NCBI GenBank assembly: GCA_021324255.1
Contig: JAJPJL010000068.1
Coordinates: forward strand, 62,001 to 126,000
Direction: 5' to 3'
Source: Bacillota bacterium
GTDB lineage: Bacteria > Sysuimicrobiota > Sysuimicrobiia > Sysuimicrobiales > Segetimicrobiaceae
DNA length: 64,000 bases
Shown: positions 28,542 through 37,832 of the stretch, piece after piece
Layout of the letters: each line of letters begins with the position of its first letter
Numbering within the stretch: position 1 is the stretch's first letter
The notes under the pieces: generated by a model
Databases searched by the model: none
What the model was told of the DNA's origin: nothing
Seen by the model: the letters and a program-made list of their open reading frames with translations, nothing else
Position numbers and translations under genes: made by a program

Positions 28542-30287
28542 TCAGCCTTCCGCGCCCTCGAGGGCCGCGTGGATCTCCTCCGCGGCGAGAACCGTTTCCA
28601 TCTGCGCGGTGTGCGCGAGGACGAACACGTCGCCGTAGATCGTCTCGTCCGGGAACTCCGTGACGAGCACGAGCGGCGTCGCGGCGGTCGCGTCTTCGGT
28701 GATGTCGCACGGGATATCGTGGTAGATCGGGAACGCCGGCTCGCCCGCGTGGGCCCGATACGCCGCGAGCTGGGTGCGGTTGAACGGCGCGAGGCCGGGG
28801 ACGTCCGCGAGCCTGCGCGTAAGCCGGGCAAGAAACGCGCGGGCGCGGCCGGCCCAGTGCGGGTGGTAGCGGACGATCAGGAAAAACCCCTTGGGGACGC
28901 TCCACCGCTCGAAGCCGCGCGGGAGGTAGCCGGAGAACGGCCGCGTCCACTCGTGGGCGGGGTACCCGTGGAGATTGACATGCAGCGCCGGGCGCGCGCG
29001 CCGCTGCGCCTCGAGCCGCGCGCCTTTCTCGTACCAGGGTTCCTCGGACCTCGCGCCCAGGTCGTCTCCGAGCGCCGTGTATCGCGCGGCGTGGTGCATG
29101 TGCCGCGGATGCACGGCGCAGAGCCGGCGGTGCAGCGCGTAGCCGTCCGGGTTCTCCAGCGGGATCACCGCGAAATGAGCGCCGGCCGCCGCGGCCAGGC
29201 GACGCGCCGCCCGCAGCGCGCCGACCACGCCCGAGGTCTCATTGGCGTGCTGGCCCGCGGTGATCAGGATAGCCGGCCGCGTACCGGGGCGGTAGATGCC
29301 CGCCACCGTCCGGCCCTGCCGCGACGTCGCCGCAAATCGCTCCCCGGGGAGCCGCGCGAGTTCATCCGCGATCTGCGCGATGGGCAAGGCGCGGTCGGCG
29401 CGTTCGAGCGGAACGGCGGACCCCGGTGCCTCCTCCGGGCCGGCGGGCTCCAGCGCCACGCGCACTTCCGGCGTGTCCACGGCGCACCGGATGTCGGGCA
29501 CGATCTGTCCCGGCTGCGCGGCGCGCTCGTCCGGCGCGCGGCCTGCGTGGCGCCGCAGCAGCTCGAGCAGCGAGAAGTAGAGATCCTCATGCAGGGCCTC
29601 GAACGTGCTGATGCACTCGTCGCCGTAGGGCAACCGCTGCTCGGCATCCGGGATGGCTGCCTGGACCAGCAGGCGATCGAAATACGGCTCGCGCTCGCGC
29701 CACGGATACGCGCGCACGGCGGCGATGACCGTGCGGTAGACGGCCTCGTATTCGGTCGCGAGCGGTTCGTCGACATCACGGCGTCCGTTGCGCGAGCCGG
29801 TGATCCGCAGCCACCCGCAGGGCGCGAGCGTGCGCTCGCCCAGATGGTCCTCCCCCGCGCGGCACGGGACCCGAACGTCGCACGCGGTCACGGCGCCGCG
29901 CCGGTCTTCGAGCTCGACGCCATAGCTCAGCGCGGGGCCCGCGGGGATGAAGCGGGCGTCGACGCCGGCCAGCATCGCGGCGAGAGGATACGCTTCGACG
30001 AGGAACCGCTCCGGGCTCGCCAGGTCGTGCACGGGATACCGGACGGTCGCGCGCCGCAGGTCCGAGATCGTGACGTCTTCCGTGAAGTAGTGCACGAGCG
30101 GCTTGTAGGCGCTCCTGAGACGCGCTCGGACGCCGGCCGCCTCGAGCGTCGCCTCGGCGGCGCGTCGCGCCGGCGCCCCCTCGAAGAGCCACGCTTCCAC
30201 CACGGCGCCGCGGAGGTCATCATCGCGCAGGCGCTCGACCAACCGGTCGAGCGTCCTCGGGATCCGCTCGTGCACCAGCAGCGTCAT
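28542..30287 (-). CDS. M14-type zinc carboxypeptidase-like protein
   Basis: AILITAGQHANETSGVVGALRAARRLA (HxxE), VIPLENPDGYALHRRL, LHVNLHGYPAHEW. Confidence 0.75.
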   Translation of the reverse strand: MTLLVHERIPRTLDRLVERLRDDDLRGAVVEAWLFEGAPARRAAEATLEAAGVRARLRSAYKPLVHYFTEDVTISDLRRATVRYPVHDLASPERFLVEAYPLAAMLAGVDARFIPAGPALSYGVELEDRRGAVTACDVRVPCRAGEDHLGERTLAPCGWLRITGSRNGRRDVDEPLATEYEAVYRTVIAAVRAYPWREREPYFDRLLVQAAIPDAEQRLPYGDECISTFEALHEDLYFSLLELLRRHAGRAPDERAAQPGQIVPDIRCAVDTPEVRVALEPAGPEEAPGSAVPLERADRALPIAQIADELARLPGERFAATSRQGRTVAGIYRPGTRPAILITAGQHANETSGVVGALRAARRLAAAAGAHFAVIPLENPDGYALHRRLCAVHPRHMHHAARYTALGDDLGARSEEPWYEKGARLEAQRRARPALHVNLHGYPAHEWTRPFSGYLPRGFERWSVPKGFFLIVRYHPHWAGRARAFLARLTRRLADVPGLAPFNRTQLAAYRAHAGEPAFPIYHDIPCDITEDATAATPLVLVTEFPDETIYGDVFVLAHTAQMETVLAAEEIHAALEGAEG

Positions 30288-30327
30288 GGCAGGGTGTCGC
30301 GCATCGCGCCGCTCGACGAGGCCGCCG

Positions 30328-31800
30328 CTACGAGCGCCTCCCGGGACCCGCCGGGATCTCCGGGCGGCGCCGGTGCCAGTCCGTGGCGCTTTGAAACGCA
30401 CGCCCGAGGTCGATCACCGTCGCATCCTCGAACGGCCGGCCGACGAGCTGGACCGCCACCGGCAGCCCTTCCGTGCTGAATCCGCACGGCAGCGACAGGC
30501 CGGGCAGCCCCGCGAGGTTGCCGGCGGCGGTCAACGCCGCGTTGCCCCGCGCCGGCGGGAACGCCGGCGCCCCGGCCCGGGCGCGGCGGCCCGGGCGGGC
30601 CGGACGCCACTCGGGGTCGATCGGTTCGTCGATCCGCGGAGATGGACCGGGCCGGGCGGGCGCCAGGATGACGTCCACCTCGCGCAGGAGCTGCGCGCAC
30701 GCGTCCTGGAGCAACCGGCGCACGCGCATCGCATTGAGGTAGTCGCGCGCCGGGACCTCGAGCCCCGCGACCAACCCGATGGCCTGACGGCGATCGGCGA
30801 GCTCGTAGACGCGCCCGCTCTCGATGAGATCCTGAAAGATCGTGGACCCCTCGGCGCGGATGATGAGCCGGGCGGCCGAATCGATCGGAAGGCGCGGGAG
30901 CTCCGTCCGCCGCAGCCGGACGCCGAGGCGGCGAAACGCGCGCAGGGCGTCGGCGAGCGCCGCGCGGATCGACGGCTGGGCCGTCTCCTCGAAGTCCACC
31001 GGCGCGTAGCCCACGCGCAGCGCACTCGGCCTGATCGGACGGCGGTGCATGCGGAAGGTGCGGCCGGCCGATCCGGGGTCGCGCGGATCCGGCCCGGCAA
31101 TGGCCTCGAGCACCAACCCGCAGTCCTCGGCGCTGCGGCACATCGGCCCGAGCTTGTCCATCGTCCATGACAGCGCCATCGCGCCGTAGCGGCTGACGAG
31201 CCCGTACGTGGGCCGGAGTCCCGTCACGTTGCACCCCGACGACGGGGAGAGGATCGAGCCGGAGGTCTCCGAGCCGATCCCAAACGGGACCATCCCCGCC
31301 CCCACCGCGGCGCCTGTCCCGCTCGACGAGCCGCCCGTCCAGTGACCGGGATTCCACGGATTTCGGGCAGGACCGGTGAGCGACGCCGACGGATAGCGGT
31401 ACCCGCCGCCGCCGGCGAGCTCGATCATGGCCAGCTTGGCCGCGAGAACGGCGCCGGCCCGGCGGAGCGCCACGATGACCGCCGCGTCGAAGTCGAACAC
31501 CTGGCGCGCATACGGTTTGGCGCCCCACGTGGTCGGCACGCCGCGGAGCGCCACCAGGTCCTTGGCCCCGTACGGGATCCCGGTGAGCGCGCTCGTGTTC
31601 CGCCCGCGCCGCAGCAGCCGGTCCGCGTTGCGGGCCTCCTCGAGGGCGTGCTCGGGGAGCACGCGCGCCACGGCGTTGTACCTCCGCCCCAGCGTGGACA
31701 AGCGGTCCAGCGCGAGGCGCGTCAGCTCGACGGACGAGATGCGGCGGCGTCGCAAATGGGCGTGCAGCTCCCCGATCGTGGCGAAGAGTGGATCGTTCAC
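30328..31800 (-). CDS. Amidase signature family protein
   Basis: GIPYGAKDLVALRGVPTTWG; GHWTGGSSSGTGAAVGAGMVPFGIGSETSGSILSPSSGCNVTGLRPTYGLVSR. Confidence 0.9.
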   Translation of the reverse strand: MNDPLFATIGELHAHLRRRRISSVELTRLALDRLSTLGRRYNAVARVLPEHALEEARNADRLLRRGRNTSALTGIPYGAKDLVALRGVPTTWGAKPYARQVFDFDAAVIVALRRAGAVLAAKLAMIELAGGGGYRYPSASLTGPARNPWNPGHWTGGSSSGTGAAVGAGMVPFGIGSETSGSILSPSSGCNVTGLRPTYGLVSRYGAMALSWTMDKLGPMCRSAEDCGLVLEAIAGPDPRDPGSAGRTFRMHRRPIRPSALRVGYAPVDFEETAQPSIRAALADALRAFRRLGVRLRRTELPRLPIDSAARLIIRAEGSTIFQDLIESGRVYELADRRQAIGLVAGLEVPARDYLNAMRVRRLLQDACAQLLREVDVILAPARPGPSPRIDEPIDPEWRPARPGRRARAGAPAFPPARGNAALTAAGNLAGLPGLSLPCGFSTEGLPVAVQLVGRPFEDATVIDLGRAFQSATDWHRRRPEIPAGPGRRS

Positions 31801-32144
31801 GGGAGCGTCCGAAACACCGCGGCGGGCTCGACCGCGATCGGAATCCGGGCGTCCCGGAGCGCTTTGCCGGAGAGCGTCTGCAGCCGGATGACCTCGCGGA
31901 GTTCGCGGTCTCCGGTGCGCGGGGCTCGCGCCGCGCGGCGGCCTCGCGTCCCCGCTGCGGTCCGCTTCGATCCTCGTGTGCGTCTGCGCGATGTCATGCA
32001 CATCAGTACCACGCCGCGATCGGGGAGTCCTGGATCGGCGACGGGACGATCCGCGCCCCGGCCGCGCCGTCTCGGGACGGCGGATTTCGCCGATGGTTTC
32101 GCGAAGGGACATGCCACGCCGGGTTCGGGAGGGAGACACGGAAC

Positions 32145-33584
32145 ATGTCCGAGATCGAGCTCGTCATCCGGCAGGTCGACACAAAGCGGGAGACCTTTGT
32201 CGCGCTCGCCGACGAGATCTGGCGGCTCGCGGAGTTGCGGTTCGACGAACACAAATCCGCCGCCGCGCACATCGCCGCGCTCGAGGAGGAAGGCTTTGCA
32301 ATCACCCGCGGCGTCGCGGGCATCGACACCGCGTTCGTCGCCGAGTCCGGACGGGGCGGGCCGGTGATCGCGTTCCTCGGCGAGTACGACGGTCTGGCAG
32401 GGTTGAGCCAGGACGCCGGCGTCGCGGAGCCCCGGACGTCGACGCCCGGCGCCGTCGGCCACGGCTGCGGGCACAACTTGCTCGGCGCGGGGGCGGCGCT
32501 CGCCGCCGTGGCGCTGCGCAACCACCTGATGGCCACCGGGCTCAAGGCCACCGTGCGTTTCTATGGATGCCCCGCGGAGGAGGGCGGCTCCGGCAAGACG
32601 TTCATGGCGCGCGCCGGCGCGTTCGACGACCTGGATGCCGCGGTGTCGTGGCATCCCGGATGCTTTGGGGCGGTGATGTCGCGGAGCTCGCTCGCCAACT
32701 TCCAGGTGTACTGGCGGTTCTCCGGGAGGGCGTCGCATGCCGCCGGGGCGCCGCATCTCGGCCGCAGCGCGCTCGACGCCGTCGAGCTGATGAACATCGG
32801 CGTCAACTTCCTGCGCGAACACATGCCGCCCGCCGCGCGCGTGCACTATTCGATCACGGACGCCGGCGGGATCTCGCCGAACGTAGTGCAGCCCAGGGCG
32901 GAGGTGCTCTACCTGATCCGGGCGCCGGAGGTGGAGCAGGCGCGGGCCCTGTTTGCGCGCGTGCGCAAGATCGCCGACGGCGCCGCGCTCATGACGGAGA
33001 CCGAGGGGACGCTCGAGATCGACAAGGCGTGCTCGAACATCATCCCGAACATGACGCTCGCCGCGGCGATGCACGCCAATCTCACCCGAGTCGGCGCGGT
33101 GCCGTTTGACGCGGAGGACATCGCCTTTGCCGAGCGAATCCGCCGGACGCTGACGCCCGACGACATCGCGCACGCCGTGGAGACGTACGGGACGCCGGAC
33201 GCGGCGGGGGCGGCGCTGTACGGCGCGCCGGTGCCGCTCGAGCGCACGCCGCGCGTGCTCGGCGGGTCGACGGATGTCGGCGATGTCAGCTGGATCGTGC
33301 CCACGGTGCAGATGTGGGGCGCGTGCTTTGCGGTGGGGACGCCCGGCCACTCGTGGCAGCTCGTCGCCCAGGGCATGACGCCCGCCGCGCACAAGGGCAT
33401 GGTGCACGCGGCGAAAGTGATGGCGGCGACGGCCCTCGACATGATCCGTGATCCGGAGTTGCTTGCCCGGGCGAAGGCGGAGCTCAAGGAGCGGACCGGC
33501 GACCGCGGCTATCACTGCCCGATCCCCGAGGACGTCGTGCCCGCGCCGCTGCGGCGGGCGGTCGCGGCCGGCGCCTCGCGCTAG
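32145..33584 (+). CDS. M20 family amidohydrolase (AbgB-like)
   Basis: VGHGCGHNLLGAGAALAAVALRNHL; GCPAEEGGSGKTFMARAGAF; FSGRASHAAGAPHLGRSALDAVELMN. Confidence 0.9.
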   Translation: MSEIELVIRQVDTKRETFVALADEIWRLAELRFDEHKSAAAHIAALEEEGFAITRGVAGIDTAFVAESGRGGPVIAFLGEYDGLAGLSQDAGVAEPRTSTPGAVGHGCGHNLLGAGAALAAVALRNHLMATGLKATVRFYGCPAEEGGSGKTFMARAGAFDDLDAAVSWHPGCFGAVMSRSSLANFQVYWRFSGRASHAAGAPHLGRSALDAVELMNIGVNFLREHMPPAARVHYSITDAGGISPNVVQPRAEVLYLIRAPEVEQARALFARVRKIADGAALMTETEGTLEIDKACSNIIPNMTLAAAMHANLTRVGAVPFDAEDIAFAERIRRTLTPDDIAHAVETYGTPDAAGAALYGAPVPLERTPRVLGGSTDVGDVSWIVPTVQMWGACFAVGTPGHSWQLVAQGMTPAAHKGMVHAAKVMAATALDMIRDPELLARAKAELKERTGDRGYHCPIPEDVVPAPLRRAVAAGASR

Positions 33585-33638
33585 CGCCCCGAGTATTTTG
33601 GTAGACTTGCCGGACTTAGGAGGAATCCGGGCTTAGGT

Positions 33639-33652
33639 GTGGTACGTACCAC
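33639..33652. promoter_or_regulatory. 14-bp perfect palindrome GTGGTACGTACCAC, candidate GntR/HutC-family operator
   Basis: TGGT-N4-ACCA dyad at the 5' end of the GntR gene; flanked downstream by direct repeats TATGGACCACACGA / TATGGATCACACGA at about 33665 and 33683. Confidence 0.6.
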
Positions 33653-34517
33653 TTACGAAATCGGTATGGACCACACGACACATATGGATCACACGAACAG
33701 CCTGTCGATTCGGGCCACGCGCCGGCCGGGTGGGGACCGCGGGCGTCCGGGGCGCGCCGCCGCACATGCTCGGGAGGCGCCGCTCTACCGCCAACTGTTG
33801 ACCTCCCTCACCGCGGGAATCCGCCGGGGCGACTGGGAGGCTACGGGGCGCCTGCCCTCCGAGCGCGACCTCTCCCAGCAGTTTGGCGTGAGCCGCTCGA
33901 CCGTCCGCCAAGCCTTGGAGCAACTCTCCGCGTCCGGCCTGCTCAAGAAGGTCCAGGGGCGGGGCACGTTTGTCGCGTCGCGGGGCGCGATCACGCAACC
34001 GCTCGGCCGCGTGACGGCGTTTCGCGAGGCGCTCGCGGCGCAGGGCATCACGCCGGGGCTGCGCATCGTGAGCCGGACGCTGGAGCCGTGTGATGTCGTG
34101 CTGAGCCGTCTCCTCGGTGTGCCGCCGGCGTCGACGCTCCTGCTTCTGGTATGCCTCGGCCTCGGCGACGGCGAACCGCTCGCCATCTACCGCAGCTACT
34201 TTTCCGCCCCCAAGGTGGCCGGCGCCGTGGATGAGTTTTGCCGCGCCGTCGCGGCCGGCGCCTCGCCGCGTATGTTCTGCGATGCCTACGCGGAGCGCGC
34301 CGGGATGCACGAGTTGCGGGCGGAGCAAACGTTCGAGGCGCGCCTGGCGACCGTGGAGGAACGCGCATTGCTCGCCCTCGGCCGGCCGGCCGCGGTGTTC
34401 GATGTGACGTCGCTGGTCTCCACAACGCGGGGCGAGCCGCTGGAGTACCGCCGGGCCGTCTACCGCGGCGACTGGTACAAGTTCAACATCGAGCGGCTGG
34501 CGCACATCGGGCCGTAA
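33639..34517 (+). CDS. GntR (HutC-type) transcriptional regulator with UTRA domain
   Basis: APLYRQLLTSLTAGIRRGDWEATGRLPSERDLSQQFGVSRSTVRQALEQLSASGLLKKVQGRGTFVA; C-terminal YRRAVYRGDWYKFNIE. The true start may be 33666 or 33684. Confidence 0.9.
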   Translation: MVRTTYEIGMDHTTHMDHTNSLSIRATRRPGGDRGRPGRAAAHAREAPLYRQLLTSLTAGIRRGDWEATGRLPSERDLSQQFGVSRSTVRQALEQLSASGLLKKVQGRGTFVASRGAITQPLGRVTAFREALAAQGITPGLRIVSRTLEPCDVVLSRLLGVPPASTLLLLVCLGLGDGEPLAIYRSYFSAPKVAGAVDEFCRAVAAGASPRMFCDAYAERAGMHELRAEQTFEARLATVEERALLALGRPAAVFDVTSLVSTTRGEPLEYRRAVYRGDWYKFNIERLAHIGP

Positions 34518-34530
34518 CGGGAGGCGAATC

Positions 34531-35919
34531 GTGACGGGCAAGACGCTGCGCTTTCTGGTGCCGAACGGACACCTGGGGTTCGCGCCGCTGCAGCCCCGGA
34601 GCTTCGAGCTGGGGGTGGCGGCCCGGCCGGACTTCATCGTCTCGGACTCCGGCAGCGACGATATCGGGCCCGGCCCGCTGGGGTCGGACGCCTGCGCGAG
34701 CCCGCAGGAATGGCAGCGTCACGATCTGGAGCACATCTTGCTCGCGTGCCGCACGCTGGGCGTGCCGATGCTCATCGGCTCGGCGGGCGACACGGGAGCC
34801 AACAGCCGCGTGGATCTCTACGTCGAGATGATCCGGGAAATCGCGGCCCGTCACCGCCTTGCGCCGTTTCGCCTCGGGTATTTTTACTCCGAGGTCTCCC
34901 CGGAGCTGGTGCGTGAGCGCATCGAGGCCGGCGAGCGCGTGGCGGGATTGAACGGCCGCGCCGACCTGACCCTCGAGGATCTCGCGCGCACGGACCGGAT
35001 CGTCGCGCTGGCGGGAATCCACCCGTACAACACGCTGCTCGACATGGGCGCGGACGTCATCATCGGCGGCCGCAGCAGCGATCTCGCGATCTGCGCGGGG
35101 CCGGCCGTCCGCGCCGGCTTCCCGGACGCGCTGGCCTACTATCTCGGCAAGGTGCTGGAGTGCGCGTCGTTCTGCGCCGAGCCGTACGGCGCCAAGGAGA
35201 GCGTGATCGGCGAGATCTCCATGGAGGACGTCAAGGTGACGGCGATGCATCCCGACCAGCGCTGCACCGTCGCGTCCGTCGCGGCCCACGCCATGTACGA
35301 GCGCGCGACGCCCTTCGTCGAGCACGCGCTCGGCGGCGAGCTCGACATGCGGCACTGCCGGTACGAGCAGTTCGACCCGCGCACGACGCGCATCACGGGG
35401 CCGAAGTGGCGCCCCGCCGCCGAGCTCCGGGTCAAGCTCGAGGGCGCCGGCAAGGTCGGCGAGCGCTACATCGGGATCGCGGGCGTCCGCGATCCGTACA
35501 CCATCGCCAACATCGACCGGGTCATCGAATGGGCGCGCCGCGCCGTCGAAGCGCGGTGCGGCCGCACCGGCTACGAGCTGCACTATCAGGTCTTCGGCCG
35601 AAACGGCGTCATGGGCGATTTGGAGCCCGTGCGCACGCCGGCGCATGAGCTCGGGATCGTCGTGCACGGCGTGGCGCCGGACCGCGCGACGGCGGAAGAG
35701 GTGTGCATGATCGGGACGCGCCAGCTGTTCTATGCGCGGCTGCCCGACGTCAAGGGCACCGCCGGCGGCGTGGCGTTCCCCCTGGACGAGGTGGTGCGGG
35801 CGAGCGCCGCCTATCGCTGGACCGTGAACCACACGCTGCGCGTGCGCGATCCGCTGGAGCTGTTCCCGCTGCGTCTCGTCGACGTGGGAGCGCCGACGGA
35901 GACGGCGGGGCGTCGATGA
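34531..35919 (+). CDS. AtuA-like (acyclic terpene utilisation, DUF1446) family protein
   Basis: FIVSDSGSDDIGPGPLGSDACASPQEWQRHDLEHILLACRTLGVPMLIGSAGDTGAN; ALAGIHPYNTLLDMGADVIIGGRSSDLAICAGPAVRAGF. Confidence 0.85.
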   Translation: MTGKTLRFLVPNGHLGFAPLQPRSFELGVAARPDFIVSDSGSDDIGPGPLGSDACASPQEWQRHDLEHILLACRTLGVPMLIGSAGDTGANSRVDLYVEMIREIAARHRLAPFRLGYFYSEVSPELVRERIEAGERVAGLNGRADLTLEDLARTDRIVALAGIHPYNTLLDMGADVIIGGRSSDLAICAGPAVRAGFPDALAYYLGKVLECASFCAEPYGAKESVIGEISMEDVKVTAMHPDQRCTVASVAAHAMYERATPFVEHALGGELDMRHCRYEQFDPRTTRITGPKWRPAAELRVKLEGAGKVGERYIGIAGVRDPYTIANIDRVIEWARRAVEARCGRTGYELHYQVFGRNGVMGDLEPVRTPAHELGIVVHGVAPDRATAEEVCMIGTRQLFYARLPDVKGTAGGVAFPLDEVVRASAAYRWTVNHTLRVRDPLELFPLRLVDVGAPTETAGRR

Positions 35920-36239
35920 AGACCGCCAAGCTGGCGAGCCTGGCCAAGGTCGTGCGCAGCAAGAACGCGGGCGTGGACAAAATCACGTTCGACATCATCT
36001 TCGCGGACCGCGGCACGTACGAGCGGGCGGTGCGGAGCGGCGCGATCACGCGGGCCGCCGTCGCCCGTCTCTACGGGATCCCGGAGGCGCGGATCTCCGA
36101 TTTCGTCACGTTCGATCCCGCGTGCGCGATCAAGTTTACGCTGTACCGCGACCGGCCGAGCGGCAGCCCGGGCGACCCCGATATCTTTGGTGCGCAGCAA
36201 TACGCGCCGTTGCTCGACCTCGAGGTGCCGATCGATTGA
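35916..36239 (+). CDS. DUF4387 family protein
   Basis: KLASLAKVVRSKNAGVDKITFDIIFADRGTYERAVRSGAITRAAVARLYGI; ATGA overlap with the AtuA-like gene. Confidence 0.8.
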   Translation: MKTAKLASLAKVVRSKNAGVDKITFDIIFADRGTYERAVRSGAITRAAVARLYGIPEARISDFVTFDPACAIKFTLYRDRPSGSPGDPDIFGAQQYAPLLDLEVPID

Positions 36240-36304
36240 CCGCCGCGGGGCGGGCGGATGGCGGCGCCCGCGGGAGCCCGGCGGGACGCGATAGGAGGTG
36301 CGGG

Positions 36305-37822
36305 ATGAAGAAGCGGACCGACGTCGTCCTGGCGGCCGTGCTCATCGCGGCCTCGCTGCTCCTCGGCACGCGCACCGACGGCGCGCGCGCCCTCTCGTTC
36401 GTCCTGGACACCACGGCCAACCGGGCCACCGAGGCGCAGGCGATCACCGCGCAGCTGGGCCGCGCCGGGATCACGGCACAGGTGAGGGTCTGGCAGCTGT
36501 CGGCGCTGATCGCTCAGGTCCAGGCCGGCCAGCGGACCGCGTACACCACGGACTGGGGCAGCGCTTACTTCGATCCGTACGACCTGGCCGTGCCGAAGTT
36601 CGTGACCAAGGCCCGCGGCAACTTCTCCTTCTACTCGAATCCGATCGTGGACCGCGACATGGCCGTGGCCTCGAGCACGCCGAACGATGCGCAGCGCAAG
36701 GCGGCCTACGCGGATGCCCAGCGGCGCATCTACCAGGACGCGCCGTGGGCGTTCGGCTACGTGCTGCGGAACATCGAGGCGCAGGCATCCACGGTGTCCG
36801 GGTGGGTGCCCGCGGCCGACAACAGCGAGACGATGTACCCGGCCGGCGTGCGGGGCGGCGACACGGTGGTTGTGGGGCTGCGCAACGACTCGATTGCGCC
36901 GCTCGATCCGGGCATCCCGCCGACCGACCGGGAAGCGGTGCTTCGGAACATCTACGACGCGCTGGTCGGGCACACTCCGGACGGCAAGGTCGTGCCGCAG
37001 CTCGCGACGTCGTGGCGCAAGGTCGGCCCGGCCGTGTACGACTTCACGCTGCGGAGCGGCGTCCGATTCCAAAACGGCGACCCGCTCACCGCGGACGACG
37101 TCGTCTTCACGTTCGAGCGCGTGTTGACCCCCGGCGGCATCAGCGGCGTGTCGAGCACCCGCAAGGACCTGCTGGGGCCGATCCTCCGCGTGCAAAAGCT
37201 GGACCCGTCCCACGTACGCTTCGTCTACAGCGCGTCCTTTCCGGAAGCGCTGGTGCTCCAGTCGCTCGTGCACTTCCAGATCGTGCCGCAGAAGTACGTG
37301 CAGCAGGCGGGCGAGCAGGGGTTCATCGCCAAACCCGTCGGGGCGGGCCCATTTCGCTACGTGCGCGGCGCCCTCAACTCGGAGGTCGTGCTGGAGCGCT
37401 ACGACGGCTACTGGGCCGGACCGGCGAAGCTGCGCCAGGTGGTCTTCCGGATGATGCCGGACCCGTCCAGCCGGATCGCCGCGCTCCTCTCCGGCGAGGT
37501 CCAGGTCATCCAGGAGGTGCCGCCGGATCTCGTGGACCGCCTCCGGGCGAGCCCGAACGTCGAGGTGAAAACCGCGGAGGGCACGCGATCCTACGAAATC
37601 GAGTTCAACACCAAGGCCGCCCCGTTCGACGATCCGCGCGTGCGGCAGGCGGTCAACTACGCGATCAACTGGGATCCGATTCTCCGCGATATCTACCACG
37701 GCTATGCGACGCGGCTGAGCACGGCGTTCCTGCCGAACGGCTTCGGATACGATCCGACCCTGAAGCCGTATCCGTACGATCCCGCCAAGGCGCGGGCGCT
37801 TCTCCAGGACGCGGGGTACTGA
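36305..37822 (+). CDS. Family-5 ABC substrate-binding protein with apparent circular permutation
   Basis: Signal peptide MKKRTDVVLAAVLIAASLLLGTRTDGARA, then the C-terminal SBP block (LSFVLDTTANRATEAQAITAQLGRAGI...YSNPIVDRDMAVAS...DAPWAFGYVLRNIEAQASTVSGWVPAADN), then the N-terminal SBP block (GGDTVVVGLRNDSIAPLDP...VPQLATSW...YDFTLRSGVRFQNGDPLTADDVVFTFERVL...PVGAGPFRYVRG...YPYDPAKARALLQDAGY-stop). RBS AGGAGG upstream. Confidence 0.9.
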   Translation: MKKRTDVVLAAVLIAASLLLGTRTDGARALSFVLDTTANRATEAQAITAQLGRAGITAQVRVWQLSALIAQVQAGQRTAYTTDWGSAYFDPYDLAVPKFVTKARGNFSFYSNPIVDRDMAVASSTPNDAQRKAAYADAQRRIYQDAPWAFGYVLRNIEAQASTVSGWVPAADNSETMYPAGVRGGDTVVVGLRNDSIAPLDPGIPPTDREAVLRNIYDALVGHTPDGKVVPQLATSWRKVGPAVYDFTLRSGVRFQNGDPLTADDVVFTFERVLTPGGISGVSSTRKDLLGPILRVQKLDPSHVRFVYSASFPEALVLQSLVHFQIVPQKYVQQAGEQGFIAKPVGAGPFRYVRGALNSEVVLERYDGYWAGPAKLRQVVFRMMPDPSSRIAALLSGEVQVIQEVPPDLVDRLRASPNVEVKTAEGTRSYEIEFNTKAAPFDDPRVRQAVNYAINWDPILRDIYHGYATRLSTAFLPNGFGYDPTLKPYPYDPAKARALLQDAGY

Positions 37823-37832
37823 GGCGCCGGCG

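Noticed and set aside
36305-37822. Idea that the permuted SBP is just a tandem-repeat assembly collapse
   Set aside because: Collapse of two tandem canonical SBPs would leave N-half then C-half. The observed signal + C-half + N-half + immediate stop needs specific joins in frame. Not excluded without reads, but not the simplest reading.
36305-37822. Idea that this is two fused partial SBPs from different genes
   Set aside because: The two blocks together make exactly one full-length SBP with no overlap or gap, which fits permutation better than random fusion. Half-specific phylogeny would still be useful.
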